Assembly (NCBI GenBank): GCA_002842855.1
Contig: PHEE01000002.1
Span: 124,001 to 188,000, forward strand
Direction: 5' to 3'
DNA length: 64,000 bases
From: Alphaproteobacteria bacterium HGW-Alphaproteobacteria-4
GTDB lineage: Bacteria; Pseudomonadota; Alphaproteobacteria; Rhodobacterales; Rhodobacteraceae
The notes under the pieces were generated by a model. It searched no databases. It was not told the origin of the DNA and saw only the letters and a list, made by a program, of their open reading frames with translations. The translations under genes and the position numbers were made by a program. Within the stretch, counting starts at the first letter, position 1. The number at the start of each line of letters is the position of its first letter. This document shows positions 18,689 to 27,068 of this stretch, in pieces.

Positions 18689-18761
18689 ACACGCCACACG
18701 GGCGAAGCGATGCGGATTCTTGGCGGTTGACGGAAACATTCTGCCGCATTAGCTTTCGCAG

Positions 18762-18836
18762 CAATGAAGGTCGGCCAGTCCGACGGGGAGAAAATATCGT
18801 GAAAGGGGTTCCCTGGATGGGAACCCCTTTCTTATT
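18762..18836 (+). ncRNA. Second candidate small RNA
   Basis: The interval between a possible promoter (TTGACG at 18727-18732, 17-bp spacer, TAGCTT at 18750-18755) and the terminator at 18801-18835 contains a small hairpin (gtcgg ccagt ccgac) and a single-stranded ggggagaaaatatcg segment. No reading frame with a ribosome-binding site is seen. It could alternatively be an attenuated leader of the IalB-like gene. Confidence 0.35.
18801..18835 (+). terminator. Rho-independent terminator
   Basis: Perfect 13-bp stem gaaaggggttccc (18801-18813) / gggaacccctttc (18819-18831) with a 5-base loop, followed by ttatt. It lies 137 bp upstream of the IalB-like start and ends a transcript that begins in the non-coding region. 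Confidence 0.7.
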
Positions 18837-18972
18837 CGCGGTGCCGGGGCATATTCACGCGATCGTGGCAGTATTCCGCCAGCCGCCGCTGCCCCTGTGG
18901 CAACTTCGCCGCTGACACCTGCGGCCTGCCGTGCTAATCGGGCGCCATACCGAACATTTCAGGATGGAACCC

Positions 18973-19623
18973 ATGGCAGATTTTTTCAAACCCCTTGCGC
19001 TCGCGCTGGCTCTGGGCCTTGCAGCCCCGGCTCTGGCGCAGGACGCAGCCGCGCCCGCTGCGACAGCGGATGCCGCGACAGCCCCCGAGACCGCAATCGG
19101 CGAGACCTACGTCGCCTCGACCCATGGCAAATGGGAAATGCAGTGCATCCGCACTGAAGACGGCTTCGACCCCTGCCAGCTTTACCAACTGCTCGCCGAT
19201 GCCGATGGCAACTCGGTCGCTGAAATCAGCCTGTTCGCACTGCCGCCGGGGCAGCCCGCGGCCGCCGGTGCAACCATTGTGGCACCGCTTGAAACTCTGC
19301 TTTCGCAGATGGTTGCGATCTCGTTCGACGGCGGCGAACCGCGCCGCTATCCATTCACCTTCTGCACCTCGATCGGCTGCGTCTCGCGCGCGGGCTTTAC
19401 CGCCGAAGACATCCAGAAAATGAAATCCGGCAACACGGCGACGATGTCGCTGGTGCCGATGGTGGCGCCCGACCAGACCGTTGATGTGCTGATTTCGCTC
19501 GACGGCTTCACCGCCGGGTATGAGGCGGTCAACGCCGCCAACGCCGCATCAGATGCCGCAGCGGCGGCGGCAGCAACGCCCGCCCCGGGGGCACCCGCCG
19601 ACGCGCCAACACCGCGGCCCTGA
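18973..19623 (+). CDS. IalB-family periplasmic protein
   Basis: A 216-residue exported protein with signal peptide MADFFKPLALALALGLAAPALA. It carries the invasion-associated locus B fold: GKWEMQCIR, DPCQLYQLL, SLFALPPG, a ...FTFCTSIGCVSRAGFT segment whose Cys residues probably form disulphides, and VDVLISLDGF. An Ala/Pro-rich low-complexity tail closes it. IalB proteins are named after a Bartonella erythrocyte-invasion locus, but the family is widespread in free-living alphaproteobacteria with unknown periplasmic function. The ATG at 18973 follows a GGATGG-type ribosome-binding site; an ATG three codons upstream is also possible. Confidence 0.88.
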   Translation: MADFFKPLALALALGLAAPALAQDAAAPAATADAATAPETAIGETYVASTHGKWEMQCIRTEDGFDPCQLYQLLADADGNSVAEISLFALPPGQPAAAGATIVAPLETLLSQMVAISFDGGEPRRYPFTFCTSIGCVSRAGFTAEDIQKMKSGNTATMSLVPMVAPDQTVDVLISLDGFTAGYEAVNAANAASDAAAAAAATPAPGAPADAPTPRP

Positions 19624-19645
19624 TTGCCCGCAGCGGAAACGATCG

Positions 19646-19673
19646 CGCGCCGCCCCACCGGGGCGGCGCGTTT
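19646..19673. terminator. Intrinsic terminator between convergent genes
   Basis: 11-bp perfect stem cgcgccgcccc (19646-19656) / ggggcggcgcg (19660-19670) with loop acc and a short ttt tail. It sits 23 bp after the IalB-like stop and just before the end of the convergent FabF-like gene. Confidence 0.7.
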
Positions 19674-19683
19674 CATTTCGGGG

Positions 19684-20892
19684 TCAGACCCGCGCCAGCG
19701 CCAACACCGCGTTCAACCCGCCAAATGCGAATGCGTTCGACAAGACCACATCGACCCGCGCTGCCCGCGCCTCGTTCGGCACCACGTCAAGCGCACAATC
19801 CGGGTCGGGCACGCGGTAGCCTGCGGTCGGTGCGATCACGCCTTCGCCGAGCGCCATCAGGCAGGCCAGCAGCTCCACAGCACCGGTGGCGCCAATCAGG
19901 TGGCCGTGCATCGACTTGGTTGACGAAATCATCAGCCGATCCGCATGCGCGCCAAATACCTTGCGAACGGCAGCGCATTCGGTGCGGTCATTGGCGGCGG
20001 TGGCGGTGCCATGGGCGTTGATGTAGCCCACCGCCTCGGGTGCGAGCCCGGCATCGCTGAGCGCGCCCGCCATGGCGCGCGCCGCGCCCTCGACCGAGGG
20101 CATCACCATGTCGGCGGCATCGGCGCCCATCGAAAAGCCCACCACCTCGGCCAGCATCGCCGCGCCGCGCGCCCGCGCGTGCTCGTATTCTTCAAACACG
20201 AACACCGCCGCACCCTCGCCTTGCACCAGACCGTTGCGGTCGGCGCTGAATGGGCGGCACCCATCAGCCGACATCACCCGCAACCCCTCCCACGCCTTGA
20301 TGCCACCAAAGCACAACATCGCTTCAGCACCGCCCGCCAGCATCACCGGCGCCGCCCCCGACCGCACCATCTGAAACGCCAGCCCCATCGCGTGATTCGA
20401 GCTCGCGCAGGCGGTCGAAACCGAGAACGAGGGGCCCTGCAGGCCAAAGGCCATGCCGACAAGGCTGGCAGCCGCGTTATGCATCAGGCGCGGCACGGTG
20501 AACGGGTGCACGCGGTTCTTGCCCTCGGCGTAGACCGCCCGATATGCCTCGTCCGAGGTGGTCAGGCCTCCGCCTGCGGTGCCTATCACCACGCCAGAGC
20601 GCGCCGCCAGGTCGCCTTCAAAGGCCAGCCCCGCCTCGGCCACCGCCTGCCGGGCCGACGCCAGCGCGAATTGTGCGAAGCGGTCTGCAAAACCGAGTTC
20701 TGCGCGCGTCAGGTGATCTTCGGGCGCGAAACCCTGCACCTGCGCGCCGATCTGCACCGACAGCCGCTCGCTGTCTTGAAACGTCATCGGCCCGATCGCG
20801 CAGCGCCCCGCCTGCATCGCCGCCCAGGTTTCGGCCACGCTTGCCCCGAGCGGGTTAATGCTGCCCGCCCCGGTAATGACAACCCGACCCAC
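19684..20892 (-). CDS. Beta-ketoacyl-[ACP] synthase II-like (FabF family)
   Basis: A 402-residue condensing enzyme extending acyl-ACP with malonyl-ACP. The thiolase-fold Cys-His-His triad is complete: C162 in STACASSNH, H294 in INAHGTATAAND, and H331 in KSMHGHLIGATGA. It begins with GTG at 20892 (GRVVITGAGSINPLG), four bases after the stop of the acyl carrier protein gene, so the two are translationally coupled. Because it is paired with its own carrier protein and an LpxD-like transferase, it is probably a specialised synthase for an envelope acyl chain rather than the housekeeping FabF. That role is inference from context. Confidence 0.9.
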   Translation of the reverse strand: MGRVVITGAGSINPLGASVAETWAAMQAGRCAIGPMTFQDSERLSVQIGAQVQGFAPEDHLTRAELGFADRFAQFALASARQAVAEAGLAFEGDLAARSGVVIGTAGGGLTTSDEAYRAVYAEGKNRVHPFTVPRLMHNAAASLVGMAFGLQGPSFSVSTACASSNHAMGLAFQMVRSGAAPVMLAGGAEAMLCFGGIKAWEGLRVMSADGCRPFSADRNGLVQGEGAAVFVFEEYEHARARGAAMLAEVVGFSMGADAADMVMPSVEGAARAMAGALSDAGLAPEAVGYINAHGTATAANDRTECAAVRKVFGAHADRLMISSTKSMHGHLIGATGAVELLACLMALGEGVIAPTAGYRVPDPDCALDVVPNEARAARVDVVLSNAFAFGGLNAVLALARV

Positions 20893-20896
20893 CGCG

Positions 20897-21160
20897 TCAG
20901 GCCTTTGCCGCCACGAGCGCCTCGACGCCCGCGATCACGGCGCCAACCGACGAGATGTCGAAATCCGCTTCATCCGGCTCGTTTGCGTTATAGGGCACCG
21001 ACACATCGAACTTTTCCTCGATGGCGAACAGCGCTTCAACCAGCACGAGGCTGTCAAACCCCAGCTCATCAAGCGTCATGTCCAACCGAACCTCGGACGG
21101 GTCGAGCATCGCCTGCCGGGCGATGATGGCAATGATTTCGTCTGCAACCGCACTGGCCAT
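20897..21160 (-). CDS. Acyl carrier protein (specialised)
   Basis: An 87-residue carrier protein with the phosphopantetheine attachment motif GFDSLVLVE (Ser 37). It has acidic helices, including an EEKFDVSVPYN segment and the acidic stretch NEPDEADFD, which differ from the housekeeping AcpP. It starts with ATG behind a GGAGG ribosome-binding site. It lies between an LpxD-like acyltransferase and a FabF-like synthase, so it probably presents a dedicated acyl chain to them. It does not show the sequence pattern I recall for rhizobial AcpXL. Confidence 0.9.
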   Translation of the reverse strand: MASAVADEIIAIIARQAMLDPSEVRLDMTLDELGFDSLVLVEALFAIEEKFDVSVPYNANEPDEADFDISSVGAVIAGVEALVAAKA

Positions 21161-21172
21161 GAATGCCTCCGT

Positions 21173-22264
21173 TCAATCTGTGTCGCGCGCCTTTGTAGCA
21201 GCTTGGCGCAACTCTGCCACCTGCGCGAATAGTCGCCCCAGGCGGCGCATGTGCTTCCAGGCTTCGATCTGCTGATCCATCCTGATCGCCGGGGTGCCGA
21301 ACATCGCCCGCCCCGCCGGAGCGTTTGACATGATGATGGTGCCGGCACCCGCGACCACGTCATCGCCCACCGATATGTTGTCGCTTACGCCGCCCTTGCC
21401 ACCCAGCACCACCCGGTCGCCCAAGCGGGCCGAGCCGCCGATTGCCACCTGCCCGCAAAGAAGGCAATCGCGCCCGATCTGCGCGTTGTGGCCAATCTGC
21501 ACGAGGTTGTCGATCTTGGTGCCCGCGCCAACAAAAGTGGCACGCACAGTGCCGCGATCAATGGCCGAATTGGCCCCGACCTCGACATCATCGCCAATCA
21601 CCACGCCGCCGAGGCTGTGGATGCGCGCCCACACCTGAGGCCGCAATTCGCTGCGGTGACCCAGCGTTTCGCGCACCTCTTCAACGCCCGATTTCTCGGG
21701 CGTCACAAACGAAAACCCGTCGCCGCCGATTACCGCCCCCGATTGGCAGATGAAGCGGTCGCCAATTTCGACGCGGGCACAAATGGTCACGCGGGCATGC
21801 AACAACGCATCGGCGCCGATGATGCAGCCTTCGGCGATGCTCGTATGCGCGCCGATGCGCGCGCGCGGGCCAATGCGCACGCCACGCCCGATCACCACAA
21901 ACGCGCCGATTGCCGCGCCGTCGCCGATTTGCGCGCCGGAATCGATCACCGCGCTTGGGTGGATGCCGGGGGCGATCTCGGGGCCGGGGTCAAAAAGGCG
22001 GCTGATCCCCGCCATCGCGTGGCGCGGGCGCGCGGCCAGAATCGCCGCCGCAAGGCCAAGCCCGCGCCAATCGGCGCCCGCCCAAAGCAGCGCGGCGCGC
22101 GCCTGCCCCTGCGCCAGATCATCGGCGTATTTCGGGTTGCCCGCAAAGGCCAGATCGCCCGGGCCCGCCAGCGCCGGCTCGGCCACGCCGGTCACCACCA
22201 GACCGGTCTCACCCTCGGCGGCAAGCCCGAGCGCGCGGGCAATCGATGCAACTGTATGTGTCAT
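21173..22264 (-). CDS. lpxD: UDP-3-O-acylglucosamine N-acyltransferase (LpxD)
   Basis: Third enzyme of lipid A synthesis, transferring a 3-hydroxyacyl chain from ACP to the 2-amino group of the UDP-glucosamine derivative. The 363-residue protein has an N-terminal uridine-binding domain (to about residue 100) and a left-handed beta-helix of hexapeptide repeats (IGDGAAIGAFVVIGRGVRIG and others). The catalytic His lies in IDNLVQIGHNAQIG. GGDGFSF and the NSAIDRGT motif are present, and a C-terminal helix (MDQQIEAWKHMRRLGRLFAQ) closes the trimer. Whether this is the only LpxD of the genome or a second copy cannot be told; the usual bamA-lpxD-fabZ-lpxA context is absent here. Confidence 0.88.
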   Translation of the reverse strand: MTHTVASIARALGLAAEGETGLVVTGVAEPALAGPGDLAFAGNPKYADDLAQGQARAALLWAGADWRGLGLAAAILAARPRHAMAGISRLFDPGPEIAPGIHPSAVIDSGAQIGDGAAIGAFVVIGRGVRIGPRARIGAHTSIAEGCIIGADALLHARVTICARVEIGDRFICQSGAVIGGDGFSFVTPEKSGVEEVRETLGHRSELRPQVWARIHSLGGVVIGDDVEVGANSAIDRGTVRATFVGAGTKIDNLVQIGHNAQIGRDCLLCGQVAIGGSARLGDRVVLGGKGGVSDNISVGDDVVAGAGTIIMSNAPAGRAMFGTPAIRMDQQIEAWKHMRRLGRLFAQVAELRQAATKARDTD

Positions 22265-22321
22265 TGCAGGCCCCGGAAATTGCGGGTGGGGCGCCTCTGC
22301 CCCGCCCTTTCCGGTTCCGGT

Positions 22322-23944
22322 TTAGCTCTGCCATGAAGGCAGCGCCACCCCGGCGTTCTGCAGCGCCTGATAAATTGCCTGATCGCGGCCATAGATGTCG
22401 CGCCGAAACTCGGTGCGGCCCTTGGCGTTGGGCCAGGCGGTGAAATAGACCAGATGCACCGGCACCCGCAGGTCCAGCGGCAGCGTCGATTCCTGCCCGG
22501 TGCGCAGATAGCTTGCAAACAGCCCCTTGGGGTCGCTGCTCTGGCGCGCCAGCAGCGTGTAGGCAAAATCAAACGGTTGCTGCAACCGGATGCAGCCATG
22601 CGAAAACGCCCGCGTCTCACGCGCAAACAGCGATTTTGAGGGGGTGTCGTGCAGATAGATATTGTGCGGGTTGGGGAACATGAACTTCACCAGCCCCAGC
22701 GCGTTGCTGTTTGACGGTGCCTGCTTCATGTCGAAGGGAAAGGTGTTGCCGTTGAACTGGGTGAAATCCAGCCCATCGCGCGGTATCACCCTACCGCTGC
22801 CGTCGATCAACTGCAGGTACGAAACCGCGTTCGGATCGGCCTGCAACATCGGCAGGTATTCCTTGACGGTGATTGATCGCGGCACGAACCAGCTTGGGTT
22901 GATCACCAGATGTTCCATGAAATCTGAAAATTCTGGCGTGCGCGTATCCTTGAGGTTCTGACCGACCACGGTGACGGTCGAGAACGTGACCTTGCCGTCG
23001 TCAATAATCTTGGCGTGGTAATCGGGAATATTCACCCAGACGTGCCGCTGGCCCCATTCGGTGCCATACATCCAGCGCAGCCGCTCCATCGCGACCACGA
23101 TTGCACGCAAACGGTCTTCAGGCGCTCGGTTGATCTCACGCAGGGTCGTTTCGCCCGCCACGCCATCGGCCAGAAGGCCATTGTCGAGCTGGAACATCTG
23201 AACCGCTTGCTGCATTGGCAAATCGTAGCTCGCCGAGGCCGATCGCCCCAGATAGCCGAGCGCTATCAGCCGGTCGCGCAGCGCAATCACCCTTGGGCCC
23301 GAGGCCCCCGGCTCGATCTTGCCCTGAACCGCCACCTCCGGGCCCCAGCCGCCGCGCACCATCGCAGCCTCGATATCGAACTTGGCGCGCATCAACTGAC
23401 CGTATTCAGGCATCTGCGGCGGCAGCGCGCGCAGCACCTCCGCAGGATCACCTGTAGCGAAAGCCTCTAGAATCGCCAGCCGATCCTGCCGCGCGGGCTT
23501 GCGCACCATTCCCTCTTCAATTGCGGCCGGGTTCGTGACAACGCCAACCTGAACGTCGCGCGCGTAGCTCAGAAGCGCCGCCGACATCGCAGCCTCCAGC
23601 CGCGCGCGGTCACGTTCGGTTTGCAGGGTGCCAAAGCGAACCGCCAGCGCTTCAGCGCCGTATCGGGCGGCAGGCAGGCCATGCGAAGGCGCCGCAGCAA
23701 GGGCGGCGAACAGCGCAGCACGCCGCCCGGCATCGGCGCCCGTGGTCCAGATCGGCGCATAACTGCGGTTGCCGTAGAATTCCGCCAATGCGGGATCGGC
23801 CGACGCCGCTTCGGCCAGCGCCTGTTCGAAACCGGAAAGCTGCGCCGAGGCGGGCGACGCCGCAAAACCGACAATCAGCAACAGGGCTGCAAAAAGCCGT
23901 GTCCATATCCAGCGCTGACCTGCCGCCCGCATCGCTTCCAACAT
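22322..23944 (-). CDS. L,D-transpeptidase, YcbB/LdtD type
   Basis: A 540-residue periplasmic enzyme that makes 3-3 peptidoglycan cross-links or similar L,D bonds. A signal/anchor (RLFAALLLIVGFAASPASA) precedes a scaffold domain, then a peptidoglycan-binding domain around residues 215-270 (RVIALRDRLIALGYLG...AVQMFQLDNGLLADGVAGE). The YkuD catalytic domain follows, with FSHGCIRLQQPFDFAY holding the nucleophile Cys 451. It is the first gene of the minus-strand run leading through lpxD, the carrier protein and the FabF-like enzyme. The 57-bp gap to lpxD leaves joint transcription likely but unproven. Confidence 0.9.
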   Translation of the reverse strand: MLEAMRAAGQRWIWTRLFAALLLIVGFAASPASAQLSGFEQALAEAASADPALAEFYGNRSYAPIWTTGADAGRRAALFAALAAAPSHGLPAARYGAEALAVRFGTLQTERDRARLEAAMSAALLSYARDVQVGVVTNPAAIEEGMVRKPARQDRLAILEAFATGDPAEVLRALPPQMPEYGQLMRAKFDIEAAMVRGGWGPEVAVQGKIEPGASGPRVIALRDRLIALGYLGRSASASYDLPMQQAVQMFQLDNGLLADGVAGETTLREINRAPEDRLRAIVVAMERLRWMYGTEWGQRHVWVNIPDYHAKIIDDGKVTFSTVTVVGQNLKDTRTPEFSDFMEHLVINPSWFVPRSITVKEYLPMLQADPNAVSYLQLIDGSGRVIPRDGLDFTQFNGNTFPFDMKQAPSNSNALGLVKFMFPNPHNIYLHDTPSKSLFARETRAFSHGCIRLQQPFDFAYTLLARQSSDPKGLFASYLRTGQESTLPLDLRVPVHLVYFTAWPNAKGRTEFRRDIYGRDQAIYQALQNAGVALPSWQS

Positions 23945-24254
23945 GCCGCCTACCCTTCAAAACGCCCGAAACATTTCCCAAAAGTCTGACAAAATGCCGC
24001 ACCTGTCCACCCCCGGGCACACACAATACCGTGCATTTGCGGGCTTTGACGAGGCCAAGGCGCCGCTCGGTGCACGATTGCCACACAATGTGTCTTTCGG
24101 CAAAAACCAGCCGATCGCACTTGGATTTCCCCAGGTGCGACAAATGCGAGGTTGGAAGGCGAATCACTTTGTGCCATAAAGTTTTGGTGGTTGAGTGTGA
24201 ACGATCAGTTAAGCCGTTGGCAAATACGGCAAAATACGGGACAGGCGGAGCGAA
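23945..24254. other. Divergent intergenic region
   Basis: 310 bp between the L,D-transpeptidase and DUF882 genes. It should hold both promoters. A short near-repeat (caaatacgg / caaaatacggg, about 24218-24240) precedes the DUF882 ribosome-binding site; no confident promoter, operator or RNA was recognised. Confidence 0.4.
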
Positions 24255-24815
24255 ATGAACACAGCGGCACTTTCGAGGCGCGGCCTTCTAGGCGCCTTCG
24301 CGGCAACGATGGTTGTCGCAGCCCCCACTTCCAGCAAGGCCTTCGGCTTTCTCAGGGGCGCGGGCGACATCCGCCGTATCCGAATGTTTTCGGGCCGCAC
24401 CGGCGAGTCTATCGACATGGTTTACTGGGTTGAGGGCGAATACATCAAGGAAGCGATGGCCGAGATCAGCCGCTTCATGCGCGATGTGCGCAACAACAAG
24501 GTGATCGGCATCGACCCGCGCACCATCGACATCGCCGCCGCCTCGCACCGCCTGATGGAAGCCTCGGCGCCCTACAACATGCTTTCAGGCTACCGCTCGC
24601 AAGAAACCAACGACGCCATGCGCCGGGTCTCGCGCGGGGTTGCCAAGAACTCGCTGCACATTCAGGGGCAGGCCGCGGATTTGCGGCTTGAGGGGCGTTC
24701 GGTCTCGCAGATCTACCGCGCGGCTGCCTCGTGCAACGCAGGTGGCGTCGGCAAATATTCCGGCTCGAACTTCGTGCATATGGATTGCGGCCCGATTCGC
24801 ACCTGGGGCGGCTGA
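24255..24815 (+). CDS. Tat-exported DUF882 / MepK-like murein peptidase
   Basis: A 186-residue protein of the peptidase M15A-like DUF882 (YcbK/MepK) family, which in E. coli cleaves 3-3 peptidoglycan cross-links. A twin-arginine signal (SRRGLLGAFAATMVVAAP) is followed by the compact metallopeptidase domain. The probable zinc ligands are H135 and D142 in SLHIQGQAADLR and H175 in NFVHMDCGP. A ggcggag ribosome-binding site precedes the ATG. Its location divergent from an L,D-transpeptidase, the enzyme class that makes 3-3 links, fits joint remodelling of those bonds; this pairing is inference. Confidence 0.9.
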   Translation: MNTAALSRRGLLGAFAATMVVAAPTSSKAFGFLRGAGDIRRIRMFSGRTGESIDMVYWVEGEYIKEAMAEISRFMRDVRNNKVIGIDPRTIDIAAASHRLMEASAPYNMLSGYRSQETNDAMRRVSRGVAKNSLHIQGQAADLRLEGRSVSQIYRAAASCNAGGVGKYSGSNFVHMDCGPIRTWGG

Positions 24816-24842
24816 GCCAACCTTGATCATGTGACACCCGAA

Positions 24843-24871
24843 AAGCGCCGCAACCGCGGCGCTTGTTCATT
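24843..24871 (+). terminator. Intrinsic terminator after the DUF882 gene
   Basis: Perfect 9-bp stem aagcgccgc (24843-24851) / gcggcgctt (24856-24864), loop aacc, followed by gttcatt. It lies 28 bp past the stop codon. Confidence 0.6.
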
Positions 24872-24998
24872 GCCGCGGCACGTTTGCGGGATTTCGGCGC
24901 CGCCGGGCCGCGTGTTTCCTATGCCAAAGTGTCGCAGTTTGCGCTAAACTGCCGCGCGACAGCCGCGCCAAAGTGCGCGGGCAAGCGAGGGACAGGGT

Positions 24999-25988
24999 AT
25001 GGATTTCAGCATTTCACGCGGGCTTGGCCTGATGCGGCAGACGGCACCTTTCGTGTTGTTTCGCATGGTCGTATATTTTGCCATCACCGCCGCCTATATC
25101 ATTGCTACCGGCACCGGCGCGGGCATCGGCTGGGGCATCGGCGGCTTTGGCGATGAAGAGTTTCGCGCCTCGTCAACCCTGTGGGGCGGGATCATCGGCT
25201 TTGGCGGTGTGGCGGGCGTGCTCTTCTTTCTGCGCGACTACCTGCTCTATGTTGTCAAGGCAGGCCACATCGCGGTGATGGTCGAACTGTTGCAGGGCGG
25301 CACCCTGCCGCAGGGGCGCGGCCAGATCGAGCACGCGCGCGCCGTGGTGACCGAACGCTTCGGGCAGGCCTCGGCGCTGTTTGTGCTCGACCGGCTCATC
25401 AAGGGCGTGCTTGGCGCCATCACCGGGCTGGTGCAGGGGTTGCTGACCATTCTGCCGATTCCGGGGCTCAACAAGATCATGGGGCTGGTGCGGGCATATC
25501 TGCGGGTGGCGGTGGGGCTGCTCGATGAAGTGATGCTGGCGCATGCAATCCGCACCAGATCCGACAACCCCTTTGCCAGCGCACGCGAGGCGCTGGTTCT
25601 CTATGGCCAGAACGCCAAGCCGATCATGATCAACGCGGTCTGGCTGACTGCCATCGTCTATGTGCTGTCGTTCGTGGTGTTTCTGGTGATGCTCGCACCG
25701 GCTGCGGCGGTGGTTTATCTGATGCCGGGCACACTGGCGGCGGGGGGCGTGGTGTTCGCGCTCTTGTTCGCCTGGGCCGCCAAGGCAGCGCTGATCGAGC
25801 CTTTCGCCATCGCCTGCATGTTGCAGGTGTTCTTCAAGGTTACCGAGGGCCAGACCCCGAACCCGGAATGGGAGGCCAAACTGTCCAGCGTTTCCGACAA
25901 GTTCCGCACCATGGGCGAAAAGGCGGCGGCCTGGGTGGGGGTAAAGCCGACGAAAGCGGAAGCACCGCCTGAGGCGCCAACCGCCTGA
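24999..25988 (+). CDS. Conserved polytopic membrane protein of unknown function
   Basis: A 329-residue inner-membrane protein with hydrophobic segments around residues 18-48, 62-82, 130-155 (GVLGAITGLVQGLLTILPIPG), 215-240 and 245-270. A basic cytoplasmic C-terminal tail ends in a Pro/Ala-rich stretch. The Gly-rich TGTGAGIGWGIGGFG loop follows the first helix. No catalytic motif or transporter signature was recognised. It stands alone between a terminator and the redox operon, 124 bp ahead of the latter. A gagggacaggg ribosome-binding region precedes the ATG. Confidence 0.75.
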   Translation: MDFSISRGLGLMRQTAPFVLFRMVVYFAITAAYIIATGTGAGIGWGIGGFGDEEFRASSTLWGGIIGFGGVAGVLFFLRDYLLYVVKAGHIAVMVELLQGGTLPQGRGQIEHARAVVTERFGQASALFVLDRLIKGVLGAITGLVQGLLTILPIPGLNKIMGLVRAYLRVAVGLLDEVMLAHAIRTRSDNPFASAREALVLYGQNAKPIMINAVWLTAIVYVLSFVVFLVMLAPAAAVVYLMPGTLAAGGVVFALLFAWAAKAALIEPFAIACMLQVFFKVTEGQTPNPEWEAKLSSVSDKFRTMGEKAAAWVGVKPTKAEAPPEAPTA

Positions 25989-26111
25989 CATGATCGGCGC
26001 CACGGCACCCGCCTGCGGCAATGCGCGCGCCTTTGGGGCCATTGATGCAGATCAAGGAAGCACGGGCGCATCGGCGTAGGGTCCCTCAAAGCCAAAGGCG
26101 GGGGGAAGGCG

Positions 26112-27068
26112 ATGACCGACCACAACGATGCAGGTGCAGCCGGGGCGCCACGCGCCCCTCAGGGGGGCGCAAACCCTTATGACGACATTCGCTCAAAGGG
26201 CTTCCCGATCCTGACCCGGACCGATTTTTCGGATGTGACCTTTTTGCTGGAAGTCGAACACCCGGCGATGGCGCGCGCCGCCAAGCCCGGCCAGTTTGTG
26301 ATCGTGATTCTTGATGAGCACGGCGAAAGGGTGCCGTTGACCATCGCCGATTTCGACCGCGATCGCGGCACGGTGACGCTGGTGGTGCAGGCGGTGGGCA
26401 AATCGACCCGCCAGATGCAGGCGACCCTGCACGCAGGCGGCACGCTTTTCGGCCTCGTTGGCCCGATGGGGGTGCCCAGCCACGTTTCGGGCGCGAAAAA
26501 GGTGATCTGTGTTGGCGGCGGGCTTGGCGTGGCACCCATTTACCCACAGGCCCGCGCCTTCAAGGAAGCGGGTGCCTATGTCATTGGCGTGGTCGGCTTT
26601 CGTAACAAGGACCTGGTGTTCTGGGATGAAAAGTTTCGCGCCGTCTGCGACAAATTCATCATCTGCACCGATGATGGCTCGGTCGGCATCAAGGGGCTGG
26701 TCACGCTTGGCATCACGCAGGCATTGCAAGCGCATGTCGATGTCGATGAGGTGGTGGTGATCGGGCCGCCGATCATGATGAAGGGCTGCGTTGAAACCAC
26801 CCGCCCCTACAAGGTGAAAACCATGGTCAGCCTGAACCCGATCATGGTCGATGGCACCGGCATGTGCGGCGGCTGCCGGGTCAAGGTTGATGACCGCATC
26901 CGCTTTGCCTGCGTCGATGGCCCCGACTTTGACGGCCACAAGGTTGATTTCAACGACCTGATGCTGCGCCTCAAGCGCTACAAGGCCGAAGAGCGTGACG
27001 CGCTGGAACGCTATGACGAAAACTGCCGCCGCACGAAATTGCCGCATGAAACCGGGGGGGCGCACTGA
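26112..27068 (+). CDS. Sulfide dehydrogenase / NfnA-like FAD/NAD-binding iron-sulfur subunit
   Basis: A 318-residue flavoprotein of the ferredoxin-NADP reductase superfamily, as in the small subunit of NfnAB and sulfide dehydrogenase SudAB. It has an FAD-binding barrel (RVPLTIADFDRDRGTVTLVVQ), a pyridine-nucleotide Rossmann segment (VICVGGGLGVAPIYP), and a C-terminal [2Fe-2S] site in MCGGCRVKV...FACVDGP. The N-terminal 35 residues are a non-conserved extension. It begins the redox operon after a ggggggaaggc ribosome-binding site. Its stop overlaps the next start by one base (TGATG), so it is co-translated with its partner. The physiological acceptor is not readable; ferredoxin/NAD(P)H exchange is the best inference. 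Confidence 0.88.
   Translation: MTDHNDAGAAGAPRAPQGGANPYDDIRSKGFPILTRTDFSDVTFLLEVEHPAMARAAKPGQFVIVILDEHGERVPLTIADFDRDRGTVTLVVQAVGKSTRQMQATLHAGGTLFGLVGPMGVPSHVSGAKKVICVGGGLGVAPIYPQARAFKEAGAYVIGVVGFRNKDLVFWDEKFRAVCDKFIICTDDGSVGIKGLVTLGITQALQAHVDVDEVVVIGPPIMMKGCVETTRPYKVKTMVSLNPIMVDGTGMCGGCRVKVDDRIRFACVDGPDFDGHKVDFNDLMLRLKRYKAEERDALERYDENCRRTKLPHETGGAH

Noticed and set aside
18531-18764. A 77-codon minus-strand frame upstream of the HerA-like gene
   Set aside because: It has a TTG start without a ribosome-binding site and overlaps the candidate RNA terminators; no protein-like features.
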